Shown piece by piece: positions 26,140 through 34,349 of a DNA stretch of 64,000 bases; position 1 is the first letter of the stretch, and every line of letters starts with the position of its first letter. The translations under genes and the position numbers were made by a program. The notes below the pieces were generated by a model. The model was not told the DNA's origin. It saw nothing but the letters and a program-made list of their open reading frames with translations, and did not search any database. The DNA comes from Streptomyces sp. WAC05374. Lineage in GTDB: Bacteria > Actinomycetota > Actinomycetes > Streptomycetales > Streptomycetaceae. The stretch is from the NCBI RefSeq assembly GCF_004353505.1, contig NZ_SMNQ01000004.1, forward strand, positions 186,001 through 250,000, written 5' to 3'.

Positions 26140-27000
26140 ATGACCATGACCACCTCCTCCGACGAGGTGCTGCGCACCGACTTCCAGAGGTCCGTCGCCG
26201 CGTACTGGAACACCAACCAGCAGGACCCGGTCAACCTGCGGCTCGGCGAGGTCGACGGCCTCTACCACCACCACTACGGGATCGGCGACTACGACCCCTC
26301 CGTCCTCCAGGGCCCCGAGGACACCCGCCAGGAACGGATCACCAGGGAGCTGCACCGCCTGGAGACCGCGCAGGCGGAGGTCCTGCTGGACCACCTCGGC
26401 CCCGTCACCGCCCAGGACCGGCTGCTCGACGCCGGCTCCGGCCGCGGCGGCACCAGCTTCATGGCCAACCAGCGCTTCGGCTGCCACGTCGACGGGGTGT
26501 CGATCTCGGAGTACCAGGTCGGGTTCGCCAACACCCAGGCCGAGGAGCGCGGCGTCTCGGACCGCGTGCGGTTCCACTTCCGCAACATGCTGGACACCGG
26601 TCTGGAGACCGGCTCCCGCCGGGCGGCCTGGACCAACGAGACGACCATGTACGTGGACCTCTTCGAGCTGTACGCGGAGATGTCCCGGGTCCTGCGGCAC
26701 GGCGGCCGCTACGTCTGCGTCACCGGCTGTTACAACGACCTCACCGGTGGTCGCTCCAGGGCGGTCAGCCGCATCGACGAGCACTACACCTGCAACATCC
26801 ACCCCCGCAGCGAGTACTTCAAGGCCATGGCGGCCAACGGCCTGGTGCCGATCAACGTCGTGGACCTGACCGCCGCCACCATCCCGTACTGGGAGCTGCG
26901 CGCCAGGTCCGCCCTGGCCACGGGCATCGAGGACCCCTTCCTCACCGCCTACAAGGAGGGCAGTTTCCACTACCTGCTGATCGCGGCGGACCGGGTCTGA
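26140..27000 (+). CDS. Geranyl diphosphate 2-C-methyltransferase
   Basis: A 286-residue SAM-dependent enzyme that methylates C2 of geranyl diphosphate to give 2-methyl-GPP, the precursor of 2-methylisoborneol. It closely follows the known Streptomyces enzyme: VNLRLGEVDGLYHHHYGIGD, the SAM motif LLDAGSGRGGTSFM, NETTMYVDLFELYAEMSRVL, GRYVCVTGCYND and the ending GSFHYLLIAADRV. An AAGGAG site precedes the ATG. It is in tandem with the family 2B encapsulin gene, but the terpene cyclase normally found with them is absent from the 66-bp gap and from the rest of the window. Confidence 0.93.
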   Translation: MTMTTSSDEVLRTDFQRSVAAYWNTNQQDPVNLRLGEVDGLYHHHYGIGDYDPSVLQGPEDTRQERITRELHRLETAQAEVLLDHLGPVTAQDRLLDAGSGRGGTSFMANQRFGCHVDGVSISEYQVGFANTQAEERGVSDRVRFHFRNMLDTGLETGSRRAAWTNETTMYVDLFELYAEMSRVLRHGGRYVCVTGCYNDLTGGRSRAVSRIDEHYTCNIHPRSEYFKAMAANGLVPINVVDLTAATIPYWELRARSALATGIEDPFLTAYKEGSFHYLLIAADRV

Positions 27001-27099
27001 CGGGGCCGGAAGGTCCGCACGGGTGTGGGAGCGCACCGAGGCGTACCGTGGGCTGGTAGGCAGCCTGCCGTCGCGCACCCGGAAGGGACGGTGCCTCCC

Positions 27100-27804
27100 A
27101 TGCCCGACAAATCGCTGTTGGCGGAACCAGGCGGGGGTACGCACGCCCACGGGTCCTGCCGGGGGGACATCGGCCGGCGCGTGGCGGCGCGCCGGCAGCA
27201 GCTCGGACTGAGCCGCGAGGAGGTGGCCGTAAGGGCCGGGTCCGCGCCCGGGTACATCCAGTACCTGGAGGAGCAGCCCGCGACCCCCGGGATCGGCTTC
27301 CTGCTGCGGCTGGCGGACGCGCTGGAGACCAGCGTGGTGGAGCTGACCGGGGGCACCGCCGACCTGCCGCCGGGGACCGGGCACGCCCCGCTCCACCCTG
27401 AGCTCGTGGACCTCGGCCTCGACGAGTGCCGCACCCTGCTGGGCACGCACGGCGTGGGGCACGTGGCCGTGACGACGCGGGAGGGCCCGGCCATCCTGCC
27501 GGTGAGCTACCTGGTCGAGGACGGGGAGGTCGCGTTCCGCGTCGCGCCGGAGGCGCTGGCGCCACTCACGGGAGGCGGCCGGATGGCGTTCGAGGTCGAC
27601 CACATCGACGACGCGCTGTGCCGGGGCTGGAGCGTCCTGGTCGTCGGCACGCCGCACACCGTGACGGACCCCGAGGACGTGCACCGGCTGGACGACCAGG
27701 CGTACGGCACGCCGTGGGGCGAGGGCGACCGGGCGTGCTGGGTGGCCCTCACGCCGGACCGGGTGAGCGGCCGGCGGATCGACGTACCGTACGCGCACGC
27801 GTGA
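27100..27804 (+). CDS. XRE helix-turn-helix fused to pyridoxamine 5'-phosphate oxidase-like domain
   Basis: A 234-residue two-domain protein. Residues about 20-90 are an XRE helix-turn-helix (RRVAARRQQLGLSREEVAVR, LRLADALETSVVELTGG). Residues about 105-232 are a flavin-reductase/PPOX-like split barrel (GTHGVGHVAVTTREGPAILP, MAFEVDHIDDALCRGWSVLV). Such fusions probably act as F420- or flavin-responsive regulators; the ligand here is not known. ATG 27100 lies 13 nt from GGAAGG, while GTG 27091 is closer to it, so the start may be three codons earlier. It is convergent with the GH65 gene. Confidence 0.85.
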   Translation: MPDKSLLAEPGGGTHAHGSCRGDIGRRVAARRQQLGLSREEVAVRAGSAPGYIQYLEEQPATPGIGFLLRLADALETSVVELTGGTADLPPGTGHAPLHPELVDLGLDECRTLLGTHGVGHVAVTTREGPAILPVSYLVEDGEVAFRVAPEALAPLTGGGRMAFEVDHIDDALCRGWSVLVVGTPHTVTDPEDVHRLDDQAYGTPWGEGDRACWVALTPDRVSGRRIDVPYAHA

Positions 27805-27826
27805 CGCCCGGGACCGCCCGCGGCTC

Positions 27827-30229
27827 TCAGCCGAGGAGCGGCAGCTCGCGGATCTCCCCCGGGTCGAGCTGGACCGCCACGCCGTCGGGCAGCTCGAGCC
27901 CCATCGGTTCTCCTCCGGAGCCGGGCACGGCGATGTGCAGGTGCCCCGGCGTCATGCGCAGCCGTACACCCCAGTGGCCCCGGTAGCGGAGGGTGAAGTC
28001 GTACTGGGACAGCTCGGGCAGCGGGACCGGGTCGAGCCGCAGCACGCCGCCGCGCGTCTCCAGGCCGGTCAGACCGCGCTGCACCAGGTCCAGGGTGCCG
28101 GCCATCGCGCCCAGGTGGATGCCCTCGCCGGTGGTGCCGCCCTGGACGTCGGCGATGTCCCCGTCGAGCGCCTCCTGGCAGAACTGCCACGCCTCGGAGC
28201 GCCGCACCCGGGCCAGCACCCAGCCGTGCACCAGGCCGCTCAGCGTCGAGCCGTGGCTGGTGCGGTACAGGTAGTAGTCCACGGTCCGCCGCCAGGTCGC
28301 GTCGTCCAGGGAGTAGCCGAGGCGGCTCATCAGCGCCGCCAGCTCGGGGGGCGAGAAGAGGTAGCCGAGCATCAGCACGTCGGCCTGCTTGGACGCCTGG
28401 TAGTGGTTGACCGAGTCGCCCTCGGCCTCCAGGATGCGGTCGAGCCGGCGGATGTCGCCGAAGCGCCGGCGCCAGCCCTCCCAGTCGAGTTCGGCGAGGT
28501 CGCCGAAGCCCTCGAACTGGCTGATGACCCCTTTGTGGAACGGCACGTGCAGTCCGCGTGAGACGTCCTCCCACAGCTCCAGCTCGCCGTGGTCGAGCTC
28601 GGTGCGCTCGGCCAGTTCCCGCCGGCGCGGTTCGGGCAGGTCGCGCAGGAGCTGCAGGGTGCGGGTGAGCACCCAGGCGGCCGTGACGTTGGTGTACGCG
28701 TTGTCGTCGAGGCCCGGGGTGACGGCGTCCGGGTAGGCGTCGTGGTACTCGTCGGGACCGAGGACACCCCGGATGCGGTAGCGGCCCAGATCGCCGTCCC
28801 AGGTGGCACGGCAGGCCCAGAACCGGGCGATCTGCAGCAGCATCTCCGCGCCCTTGGTGTGCAGGAACTCGGTGTCGCCGCTGGCCTCGCAGTACTGCCA
28901 CACGTTGTACGCGATGGCCGAGCCCACGTGCTGCTGGAGGTGGGAGTGGTCGGGCAGCCAGCGCCCCGAGCGCGGGTTGAGGTGGAGCCGCTGCGTCTCC
29001 TCCCTCCCGTCGCTGCCGCTCTGCCAGGGGTACATGGCGCCGGTGCAGCCCGCGTCCCGGGCGGTGAGGCGGGCGCGTTCCAGCCGCCGGTGGCGGTAGG
29101 TGAGCAGGGCTCGGGAGACCTCGGGGAAATGCAGGTTCAGATACGGCAGGACGAACAGCTCGTCCCAGAAGATGTGCCCGCGGTACGCCTCGCCGTGCAG
29201 GCCCCGGGCGGGGACGCCGACGTCCAGGTCGGCGGTGTGCGGGGAGAGGGTCTGCAGGACGTGGAACAGGTGCAGCCGCAGGACGCGGCCCGCGTGGTCC
29301 GGCACCTCCAGCGCGGCCCGCCGCCAGAGCTGGCGCCAGGCGGTGCGGTGGGAGACCAGCAGCGCCTCGAAGGCCGGTGCGCGGCGCACCCGGTCGGTGG
29401 CGGCGTGCAGGGGGTCGCTGATCGCCGCGTCGCGGGAGGTGTGCAGGGCGACGGTCTTGTCGACGACGACCGGGCTGCCCGGCCGGACGGTGAACCGGAA
29501 GCGCTGGGCGGCGTGCCGGGGGGTGTGGTGGACGGTGAGCGCGGTGTCCTCGGCGCCGGTGGTCGTGGTCCGGGCGGCCATGCCGACGCGGATGTCGGAG
29601 GTACGGGTGCGGCAGCGCAGCCAGACGGTGTCGGCGGCGGCGTCCCCGGTGTGCACATGGGTGAGGTGGCGGGAGGCGAGCTGCCGGTAGCGGGCCACCC
29701 CGCCGTTGATGACGTCGCCGTCGAGGGCTGCCTCGACGTCCAGCGTTCCGGCCCAGTTCTCGGCCGTGAACTCGGTGCGCAACGCGGCGAGGTGCGGGTC
29801 GGCCATGTGCACGAGGCGGGTCTGGCGCACGGCGAGCCGCCGGCCGTCGTCGTCCTCGTAGCGGGTCAGGCGCTCCAGGGTGCCCGCGCGCAGGTCCAGG
29901 GTCTGGCGGTGGTCGATCAGCTCCTCGCTGTCGGGGCCCAGCCAGGCGGCGGGCGTCTCGGCCTCGCTGTCGTCGACGCGGTAGCGCAGCGGCAGCCAGT
30001 TGGGCAGGTTGACCAGGTCCTCGTTCTCGACCGTACGGCCTGCCACGTCGGAGGTGAGACGGTTGTAGCAGCCCGCTGCGTACGTCCCCGGGTAGTGGAC
30101 GTCGTCGGCGGAGCACTCGGTGGCGGCGCCGCGGGTGGCGAAGTAGCCGTTGCCGAGGGTGCACAGGGACTCGCGGAGGCTCTCCTTGGCGGGGGTGTAC
30201 CCCTCGTAGTCCCAGGTCCAGTCCGTCAC
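27827..30229 (-). CDS. Glycoside hydrolase family 65 disaccharide phosphorylase-like enzyme
   Basis: An 800-residue cytoplasmic GH65 enzyme, expected to phosphorolyse an alpha-glucosidic disaccharide (maltose, trehalose or kojibiose type) to beta-glucose 1-phosphate. The order is normal: an N-terminal beta-sandwich (LGNGYFATRGAATE, YPGTYAAGCYNRL), the (alpha/alpha)6 barrel with RGHIFWDELFVLPYLN, the catalytic acid in GVLGPDEYHDAYPD (about residue 494), QASKQADVLMLGYLF and YRTSHGSTLS, then a short C-terminal sheet. The GTG start overlaps the stop of the upstream phosphomutase gene (GTGA). That partner would convert beta-glucose 1-phosphate to glucose 6-phosphate, supporting phosphorylase over hydrolase activity. 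Confidence 0.9.
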   Translation of the reverse strand: MTDWTWDYEGYTPAKESLRESLCTLGNGYFATRGAATECSADDVHYPGTYAAGCYNRLTSDVAGRTVENEDLVNLPNWLPLRYRVDDSEAETPAAWLGPDSEELIDHRQTLDLRAGTLERLTRYEDDDGRRLAVRQTRLVHMADPHLAALRTEFTAENWAGTLDVEAALDGDVINGGVARYRQLASRHLTHVHTGDAAADTVWLRCRTRTSDIRVGMAARTTTTGAEDTALTVHHTPRHAAQRFRFTVRPGSPVVVDKTVALHTSRDAAISDPLHAATDRVRRAPAFEALLVSHRTAWRQLWRRAALEVPDHAGRVLRLHLFHVLQTLSPHTADLDVGVPARGLHGEAYRGHIFWDELFVLPYLNLHFPEVSRALLTYRHRRLERARLTARDAGCTGAMYPWQSGSDGREETQRLHLNPRSGRWLPDHSHLQQHVGSAIAYNVWQYCEASGDTEFLHTKGAEMLLQIARFWACRATWDGDLGRYRIRGVLGPDEYHDAYPDAVTPGLDDNAYTNVTAAWVLTRTLQLLRDLPEPRRRELAERTELDHGELELWEDVSRGLHVPFHKGVISQFEGFGDLAELDWEGWRRRFGDIRRLDRILEAEGDSVNHYQASKQADVLMLGYLFSPPELAALMSRLGYSLDDATWRRTVDYYLYRTSHGSTLSGLVHGWVLARVRRSEAWQFCQEALDGDIADVQGGTTGEGIHLGAMAGTLDLVQRGLTGLETRGGVLRLDPVPLPELSQYDFTLRYRGHWGVRLRMTPGHLHIAVPGSGGEPMGLELPDGVAVQLDPGEIRELPLLG

Positions 30230-30987
30230 GACGGCACTCCTTCACAGGGAGCCGGGAGCAGCTCCGCGAGGTCGTGTACGACGATGCCGGCGCCGGCGCG
30301 GCGGAGCGCGTCGCCCGTCCCGGGGCCGGGTGCGCGGTCCACGCCGACGACCAGCCCGAAGCCGCCGCGCCGGCCCGCCTCGACCCCGGCCCGGGCGTCC
30401 TCGACGAGCGCGCAGTGGGCGGGCGGCACGGAGAGCCGGCGGGCGGCCTCCAGGAAGAGGGCGGGTTCGGGTTTGCCGGGCAGCCGGAGGCGGGCCGCCT
30501 CGACGCCGTCGACCAGCGCGTCGAAGAGGTCCAGGAGCCGCGCGGAGGAGAGGACCTCACGGGCGTGGCGGGAGGCGGAGGCGGCGGCGACGGGGGTGCC
30601 GGCGCGGCGCAGGGCGCGCAGCAGCCGCACGGCGTCCGGGAAGGCGTCGACGCCCCGCTCCCGCAGCCGTTCGGTGAACAGCCGTTCCTTCTCGGCGGCG
30701 ACCGCCTGCACGGTGGCGGGGGAAGGGCGCGGCCCCCGGGAGGCGAGGAAGGCGGCGGCTCCGTCGAGACGGGACCTTCCGTCGACGTACCTCAGGTAGT
30801 CCTCGGTGGCGTCGAAGGGCCGGCGCTGGTCCGGGTCCTCGGGCGGGTGGGCGGCCAGCCGGGCGTCGAAGGCCGCCTTCCAGGCGGCGGCGTGGGCGCG
30901 GGCCGAGTCGGTGAGCACGCCGTCGGTGTCGAACACGACGGCGCGCACCTCCCGCAGCAGCCGGTGGGCGGGGGCCTGTGCGGTCAT
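30226..30987 (-). CDS. HAD-family beta-phosphoglucomutase-like phosphatase
   Basis: A 253-residue HAD hydrolase, subfamily IA. It has motif I VVFDTDGVLTDSARAHAAAW, a helical cap with DYLRYVDGRSRLDGAAAFL (typical of GH65-linked beta-phosphoglucomutases), motif II AAASASRHA, the lysine motif RLPGKPEPALFLEAA and motif IV VEDARAGVEAG. It likely isomerises beta-glucose 1-phosphate released by the coupled GH65 enzyme. ATG 30987 has AGGAGG 7 nt upstream. It is the first gene of the two-gene operon. Confidence 0.9.
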   Translation of the reverse strand: MTAQAPAHRLLREVRAVVFDTDGVLTDSARAHAAAWKAAFDARLAAHPPEDPDQRRPFDATEDYLRYVDGRSRLDGAAAFLASRGPRPSPATVQAVAAEKERLFTERLRERGVDAFPDAVRLLRALRRAGTPVAAASASRHAREVLSSARLLDLFDALVDGVEAARLRLPGKPEPALFLEAARRLSVPPAHCALVEDARAGVEAGRRGGFGLVVGVDRAPGPGTGDALRRAGAGIVVHDLAELLPAPCEGVPS

Positions 30988-31254
30988 GGGCGGGCCTCCT
31001 GGGTCGTCCTCCTGACCTCGGCGGGTTCCCGGCTACGGCCCGCGTACGCCGGGAACCGTCACTCTCCGCCCCTCCTTCACCCGAAAGTGGAACCTGTCCG
31101 CTCTCTTGATCCTCTTCCTTCCCGAAGCGCGCGCAGTCAGCTTGGGAGACGAGTCAGAAGGGGGGCGCCGCGTGACGGCACGGACGGCCCCCGGGGCCGT
31201 GACGGCCCCGGTGCCGGCGTGCGGCCTGCGGCCGCCCCTCCGGGAAAGGCACTC

Positions 31255-32307
31255 ATGTTCAGCAAGGCTCTCGCGCCGGAGTACCAGGGCGCGCTCAGCG
31301 CCCTGTCGGTCAACGCGTCCCTCACCGACGTGCTCGAGGCGGCGACCGGCCAGATGACCGCCGCACAGCGTGCGGGGGACGCCCACGAGGCGGCACGTGC
31401 CGGCCTCGCGGTGGCGGAGGCGCACCGGCGGCTCGGCCACGTGGAGGCCGCGGACCGGGCCTGGAAGTCGAGCTACCGCACCGCCCGGTCGGCCGGTGAC
31501 CTGCCGGCCATGGCGTGGGCGCTGTGGAGCGGTGGCACGCTGGCCCGCCAGCGCGGCGCCCTGGCGCTCGCCTTCCGGCTCCTGCGGTACGCGGCCGACC
31601 TGGGCAAACGCGGGGGCGACGTGGTCGCCCACGGCTACTCGCTGGCCGGGCTCGCGGAGACGGGCCGCATCCAGGGCGACTACGAGGCGGTCGGCGCCCT
31701 GCACGACGAGCTGCTCGCGGAGGCACGCGCGCGTGGCGAGGCGCGGCACACGGTGTGGGCGCTGGAGGGCATCGCCCAGATGCACCGCAACAGTGGCCGG
31801 TACGACACGGCGTACGCGCTGTTCGAGGAGGCCGCCGCGATCGCGGCCGCCGCCGACGACCGGCGCGGTCACGCCTGGGCGCTGCGCGGGCTGGCCGACA
31901 TCGTCTCCGTCCGCGACGGCGACGCCGCCCGTGCGCTGGAGCTGCTCGGCCGGGCGGAGGAGGGCTGCCGCGAGATGAACCTGTCGAGCGCGCTGGCGTA
32001 CAACCACAAGATGCGCGGCAATGTGCTGTACCGGGCGGGGCGGTACGCGGAGGCGCTGGAGACGTACGAGCTGGCGCTGTCCGAGTTCCGCGCGATGGAC
32101 GAGCCGCGGGGCGAGGCCCTGTCCCGGCTGGGGTCCGTCAAGGCGCGTGCCCGCCTCGGGGCGGACCCCGCGCGCACCGCGGCGGAGCTGGCCGACCTGC
32201 GCGGTGTCCTGGACCGCATGGGCCTGCGCCACGCGCGCGCCATGGTCGACAAGGCCCACGCCGAGCTGGGCCTGCCCGTCGCGCCCGTAGAGGAGCCCCG
32301 CCGATGA
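31255..32307 (+). CDS. Tetratricopeptide-repeat protein coupled to polyprenyl synthase
   Basis: A 350-residue all-helical protein with repeated TPR-type pairs, for example AGLAVAEAHRRLGHVEAADR, TVWALEGIAQMHRNSGRYDT, HAWALRGLADIVSVRDGDAA and HKMRGNVLYRAGRYAEALET. It has no catalytic motifs, signal peptide or membrane segment, and is probably a scaffold or adaptor. GGGAAAGG lies 5 nt before the ATG. Its TGA overlaps the ATG of the polyprenyl synthase gene (ATGA), so the two are made together; an assembly or loading role for that enzyme is a reasonable inference. Confidence 0.8.
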   Translation: MFSKALAPEYQGALSALSVNASLTDVLEAATGQMTAAQRAGDAHEAARAGLAVAEAHRRLGHVEAADRAWKSSYRTARSAGDLPAMAWALWSGGTLARQRGALALAFRLLRYAADLGKRGGDVVAHGYSLAGLAETGRIQGDYEAVGALHDELLAEARARGEARHTVWALEGIAQMHRNSGRYDTAYALFEEAAAIAAAADDRRGHAWALRGLADIVSVRDGDAARALELLGRAEEGCREMNLSSALAYNHKMRGNVLYRAGRYAEALETYELALSEFRAMDEPRGEALSRLGSVKARARLGADPARTAAELADLRGVLDRMGLRHARAMVDKAHAELGLPVAPVEEPRR

Positions 32308-33602
32308 CGCCGTCGTCCGTCTCGTCCTCCCACGTCCCGGCCACGGCTCCCCCGGCCGCGGCTGCCCCAGGAGCGGCTCCCCCGGCCGCGGCTCCCCCGG
32401 CCGCGAACGGCGCCTCCGTGGACGGCGCCCTCGTGAGCGGCGCCTCCGTGGACGGCGCCTCCGTGAGCGGCGCCTCCGTGAGCGGCGCCTCCGTAAGCGG
32501 TGCCTCCGTGGACGGCGCCTCCGTGGACGGTTCCCGCGTGCCCGCGGCGGGGGCGGCCGGCCCGGTGGGCGGGCCCGGCACCGCGCCGGCCGTGCTGGCG
32601 CGGTGCCGGGACATGGTGGAGCCGGAGCTGCGGGCCCGGGTCGGGGGGATGCACGCGTGGCCGGCCGAGATGGCCGGGTACGCCTTCGGGTGGTGGGAGC
32701 GCGGGGGCGCGCCCCGTACCGGGTCGTCCGGGAAGGGGGTGCGCCAGGCGCTGGCGGTGCTGTGCGCCGAGGCGGCCGGGGCGCCGGTGCGGACGGCCGT
32801 GGCGGGCGCCGTGGCCGTGGAGCTGATCCACACGTTCTCGCTGCTCCACGACGACATCATGGACGGCGACGAGACCCGCAGGCAGCGCCCGGCCGCGTGG
32901 AAGGCGTACGGGACGGGGCCCGCCGTGCTGGCCGGTGACGCGCTGTTCGCGCTGGCCTTCGAGGTGCTGGCCGGCGCGCCGGGCCCGCACGGCGGCGCCG
33001 CGGTGCGGCGGCTGTCCCGGGACCTGGCCGACCTGGTGGGCGGGCAGGCGGAGGACCTGCTGTTCGAGGAGCGGCCGTGGACGGGGCCCGGTGCCGTGCC
33101 GGTGGACGCGTATCTGCGCATGGCCGAGCACAAGACGGGGGCGCTGCTGGGCTGCGCGGCCGCGCTGGGCGCCCTGCTGGCGGGTGCGCCGGCGGCGACG
33201 GTGGACGCCCTGTCGACGGCGGGGCGGGAGCTGGGCGTGGCCTTTCAGGCGGTCGACGACGTGCTGGGCCTGTGGGGCGACCCGGCGACGACGGGTAAGC
33301 CGGTCCACGGTGACCTGCGGCGCCGCAAGAAGACGCTGCCGGTGCTGGCCGCCCTGGCGGCGGGCGTGCCCGCGTCCGGCCGGCTGGCGGCTCTGCTGGC
33401 GGCTCCCGGGCCGCTGGACGAGGCCGGGCTGCGGCGGGCGGCCGGGCTGGTCGAGGAAGCGGGTGGCCGGGAGGCCGCCCTGGCGGAGGCGCGGCGGCGC
33501 CTGGACCGGGCGCGGGGCTGCCTGCTGGGCGTGCCGCTGGCCCCGGGGCCGGCCGGCGAGCTGCTGGGGCTGCTGCCCTACGTGGTGGGTCGCGCCGTGT
33601 GA
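32304..33602 (+). CDS. Polyprenyl diphosphate synthase with disordered repeat N-terminus (probable encapsulin cargo)
   Basis: A 432-residue protein. Residues 1 to about 95 are disordered: an Ala/Pro stretch, then eight GASV(D/S)-type pentapeptides (36-75). The rest is a trans-isoprenyl diphosphate synthase with first aspartate motif HDDIMDGDETRR (Asp183-Asp187), the lysine-bearing GKGVRQALAVL, and second motif QAVDDVLGLWGD (Asp318). It condenses isopentenyl with allylic diphosphates; chain length is not predictable. Family 2 encapsulin cargo polyprenyl transferases carry just such unstructured N-terminal extensions, and a family 2B shell gene lies 6 kb upstream. The start overlaps the TPR gene. 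Loading into the shell is inferred. Confidence 0.88.
   Translation: MTPSSVSSSHVPATAPPAAAAPGAAPPAAAPPAANGASVDGALVSGASVDGASVSGASVSGASVSGASVDGASVDGSRVPAAGAAGPVGGPGTAPAVLARCRDMVEPELRARVGGMHAWPAEMAGYAFGWWERGGAPRTGSSGKGVRQALAVLCAEAAGAPVRTAVAGAVAVELIHTFSLLHDDIMDGDETRRQRPAAWKAYGTGPAVLAGDALFALAFEVLAGAPGPHGGAAVRRLSRDLADLVGGQAEDLLFEERPWTGPGAVPVDAYLRMAEHKTGALLGCAAALGALLAGAPAATVDALSTAGRELGVAFQAVDDVLGLWGDPATTGKPVHGDLRRRKKTLPVLAALAAGVPASGRLAALLAAPGPLDEAGLRRAAGLVEEAGGREAALAEARRRLDRARGCLLGVPLAPGPAGELLGLLPYVVGRAV
32409..32528 (+). repeat. 15-bp tandem repeat, 8 copies, in the cargo-type N-terminus
   Basis: Eight in-frame units close to GGCGCCTCCGTGGAC or GGCGCCTCCGTGAGC encode Gly-Ala-Ser-Val-Asp/Ser (one Gly-Ala-Leu-Val-Ser). 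Most differences fall in the last codon, so the array probably grew by slippage and its copy number may vary between strains. Confidence 0.9.
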
Positions 33603-34032
33603 GGCGGGCGCGGCGGACAGCTCCGGCGAAGTCGGCCGACGCCGGGAAAACGTCCCATTCCCCATCTGGCGGGCACATCCGTTATGACGTACTGCCAGGG
33701 AATCTGCACACCGAATGTACAGGCGTCACACCGCCTCCCACAGGCGGTCATGAACGCGGCCCGGGGGCTCCGCCCCCGCGGCCGGAATGTCCCGTTCCGA
33801 AACACCCGGAGGGCAGCCTTCCGAAAGGCGCCGAGCGACCGTGTGAAGAACCCGGCACCATGCCATGGAGGTACCTGCACACAGGCGTTGTCCCATGGTG
33901 GGCAAGAACTCCCCAGGCCCTTCCCCGGATTGGCTGAACAACGCGCCCCCGTGCTTTGATCCTTCGCACTGCGGCGGTCGCACAAAGGCTCGCTCCGTAG
34001 TCATTTCGAGTAATTCGCGCGAAGGGAACAGC
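33603..34032. other. 430-bp intergenic region before the precursor peptide gene
   Basis: No credible gene is seen. The region holds a small inverted repeat CCGCCT/AGGCGG (33731-33747), a strong hairpin (33757-33784), CCATG-rich short repeats around 33857-33900 and a TTCGCGCGAA palindrome just before the GAAGGGA ribosome binding site of the peptide gene. It must contain the promoter of the export locus, but I could not identify one with confidence. Confidence 0.5.
33757..33784 (+). terminator. Probable terminator after the polyprenyl synthase gene
   Basis: A GC-only hairpin: CGGCC and GGGGGC pair with GCCCCC and GGCCG around a TCC loop, with a one-base offset in the stem, 155 nt after the stop and well before the peptide gene. 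Confidence 0.5.
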
Positions 34033-34254
34033 ATGAACCCCCAGATCCAGACCCAGGAGATCTCCGACGCCGACCTGGACGCCGTGTCCGGTGGCCTGCA
34101 CAGCGCCGTCGCCAGCGGTGTCGTCGGCAGCGCGACCGCCACCCTCGACTCGGTCGCCCCGGTCTCCACCGTCGCCACCTCGGGCGTCGCCGCCGTCGAG
34201 TCCTTCGCGGGCCTGAACTCCTCGGCCCTCACCGGCTTCGTCGCCGGCCTCTGA
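34033..34254 (+). CDS. Double-glycine leader peptide: RiPP/bacteriocin precursor
   Basis: A 73-residue peptide. The leader MNPQIQTQEISDADLDAVSG ends in Gly20-Gly21, the cleavage signal read by C39 peptidases; ISDADLD is the conserved leader helix. The 52-residue core (LHSAVASGVVGSATATLDSV at its start, TGFVAGL at the end) is rich in Ala, Val, Ser, Thr and Gly and has no Cys, Lys or Arg. That excludes lanthionine bridges and leaves a hydrophobic, nearly uncharged product. GAAGGGA precedes the ATG. An HlyD-type adaptor and two ABC exporter genes follow, one with a C39 domain, making this the obvious substrate. No modification enzyme is nearby. Confidence 0.88.
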   Translation: MNPQIQTQEISDADLDAVSGGLHSAVASGVVGSATATLDSVAPVSTVATSGVAAVESFAGLNSSALTGFVAGL

Positions 34255-34264
34255 GACAGCAGGA

Positions 34265-34299
34265 GTGAGCCCCGGAACGTTGCCTGTTCCGGGGCTCAC
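34265..34299 (+). terminator. Hairpin between precursor and exporter genes (attenuator-like)
   Basis: A perfect 14-bp stem (34265-34278 with 34286-34299) with a 7-nt loop, 10 nt after the peptide stop and 50 nt before the adaptor gene. Such structures often let precursor mRNA outnumber exporter mRNA in RiPP operons; partial read-through is inferred. Confidence 0.8.
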
Positions 34300-34349
34300 C
34301 TCGCTGTCCGCCCACTGAACCGGACACGTGCGGTCGAGGTAAGAGTTAC

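Noticed and set aside
28589..30799. Plus-strand open frame antisense to the GH65 and phosphomutase genes
   Set aside because: The minus-strand genes have complete catalytic motifs and coupled starts; the plus frame has none.
32409..32528. CRISPR-like regular repeat
   Set aside because: 15-bp units without spacers, in frame within the polyprenyl synthase gene: a coding tandem repeat.
24350..33602. Looking for a terpene cyclase (2-MIB synthase) hidden between shell and cargo genes
   Set aside because: All coding space is taken by other recognised genes, and the gap at 26074-26139 is too short; no DDxxD/NSE pair was found apart from the polyprenyl synthase aspartate motifs.
34033..34254. Calling the peptide a lanthipeptide
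   Set aside because: The leader resembles that of class II lanthipeptides, but the core has no cysteine and there is no LanM or other synthetase nearby, so only double-glycine precursor is claimed.
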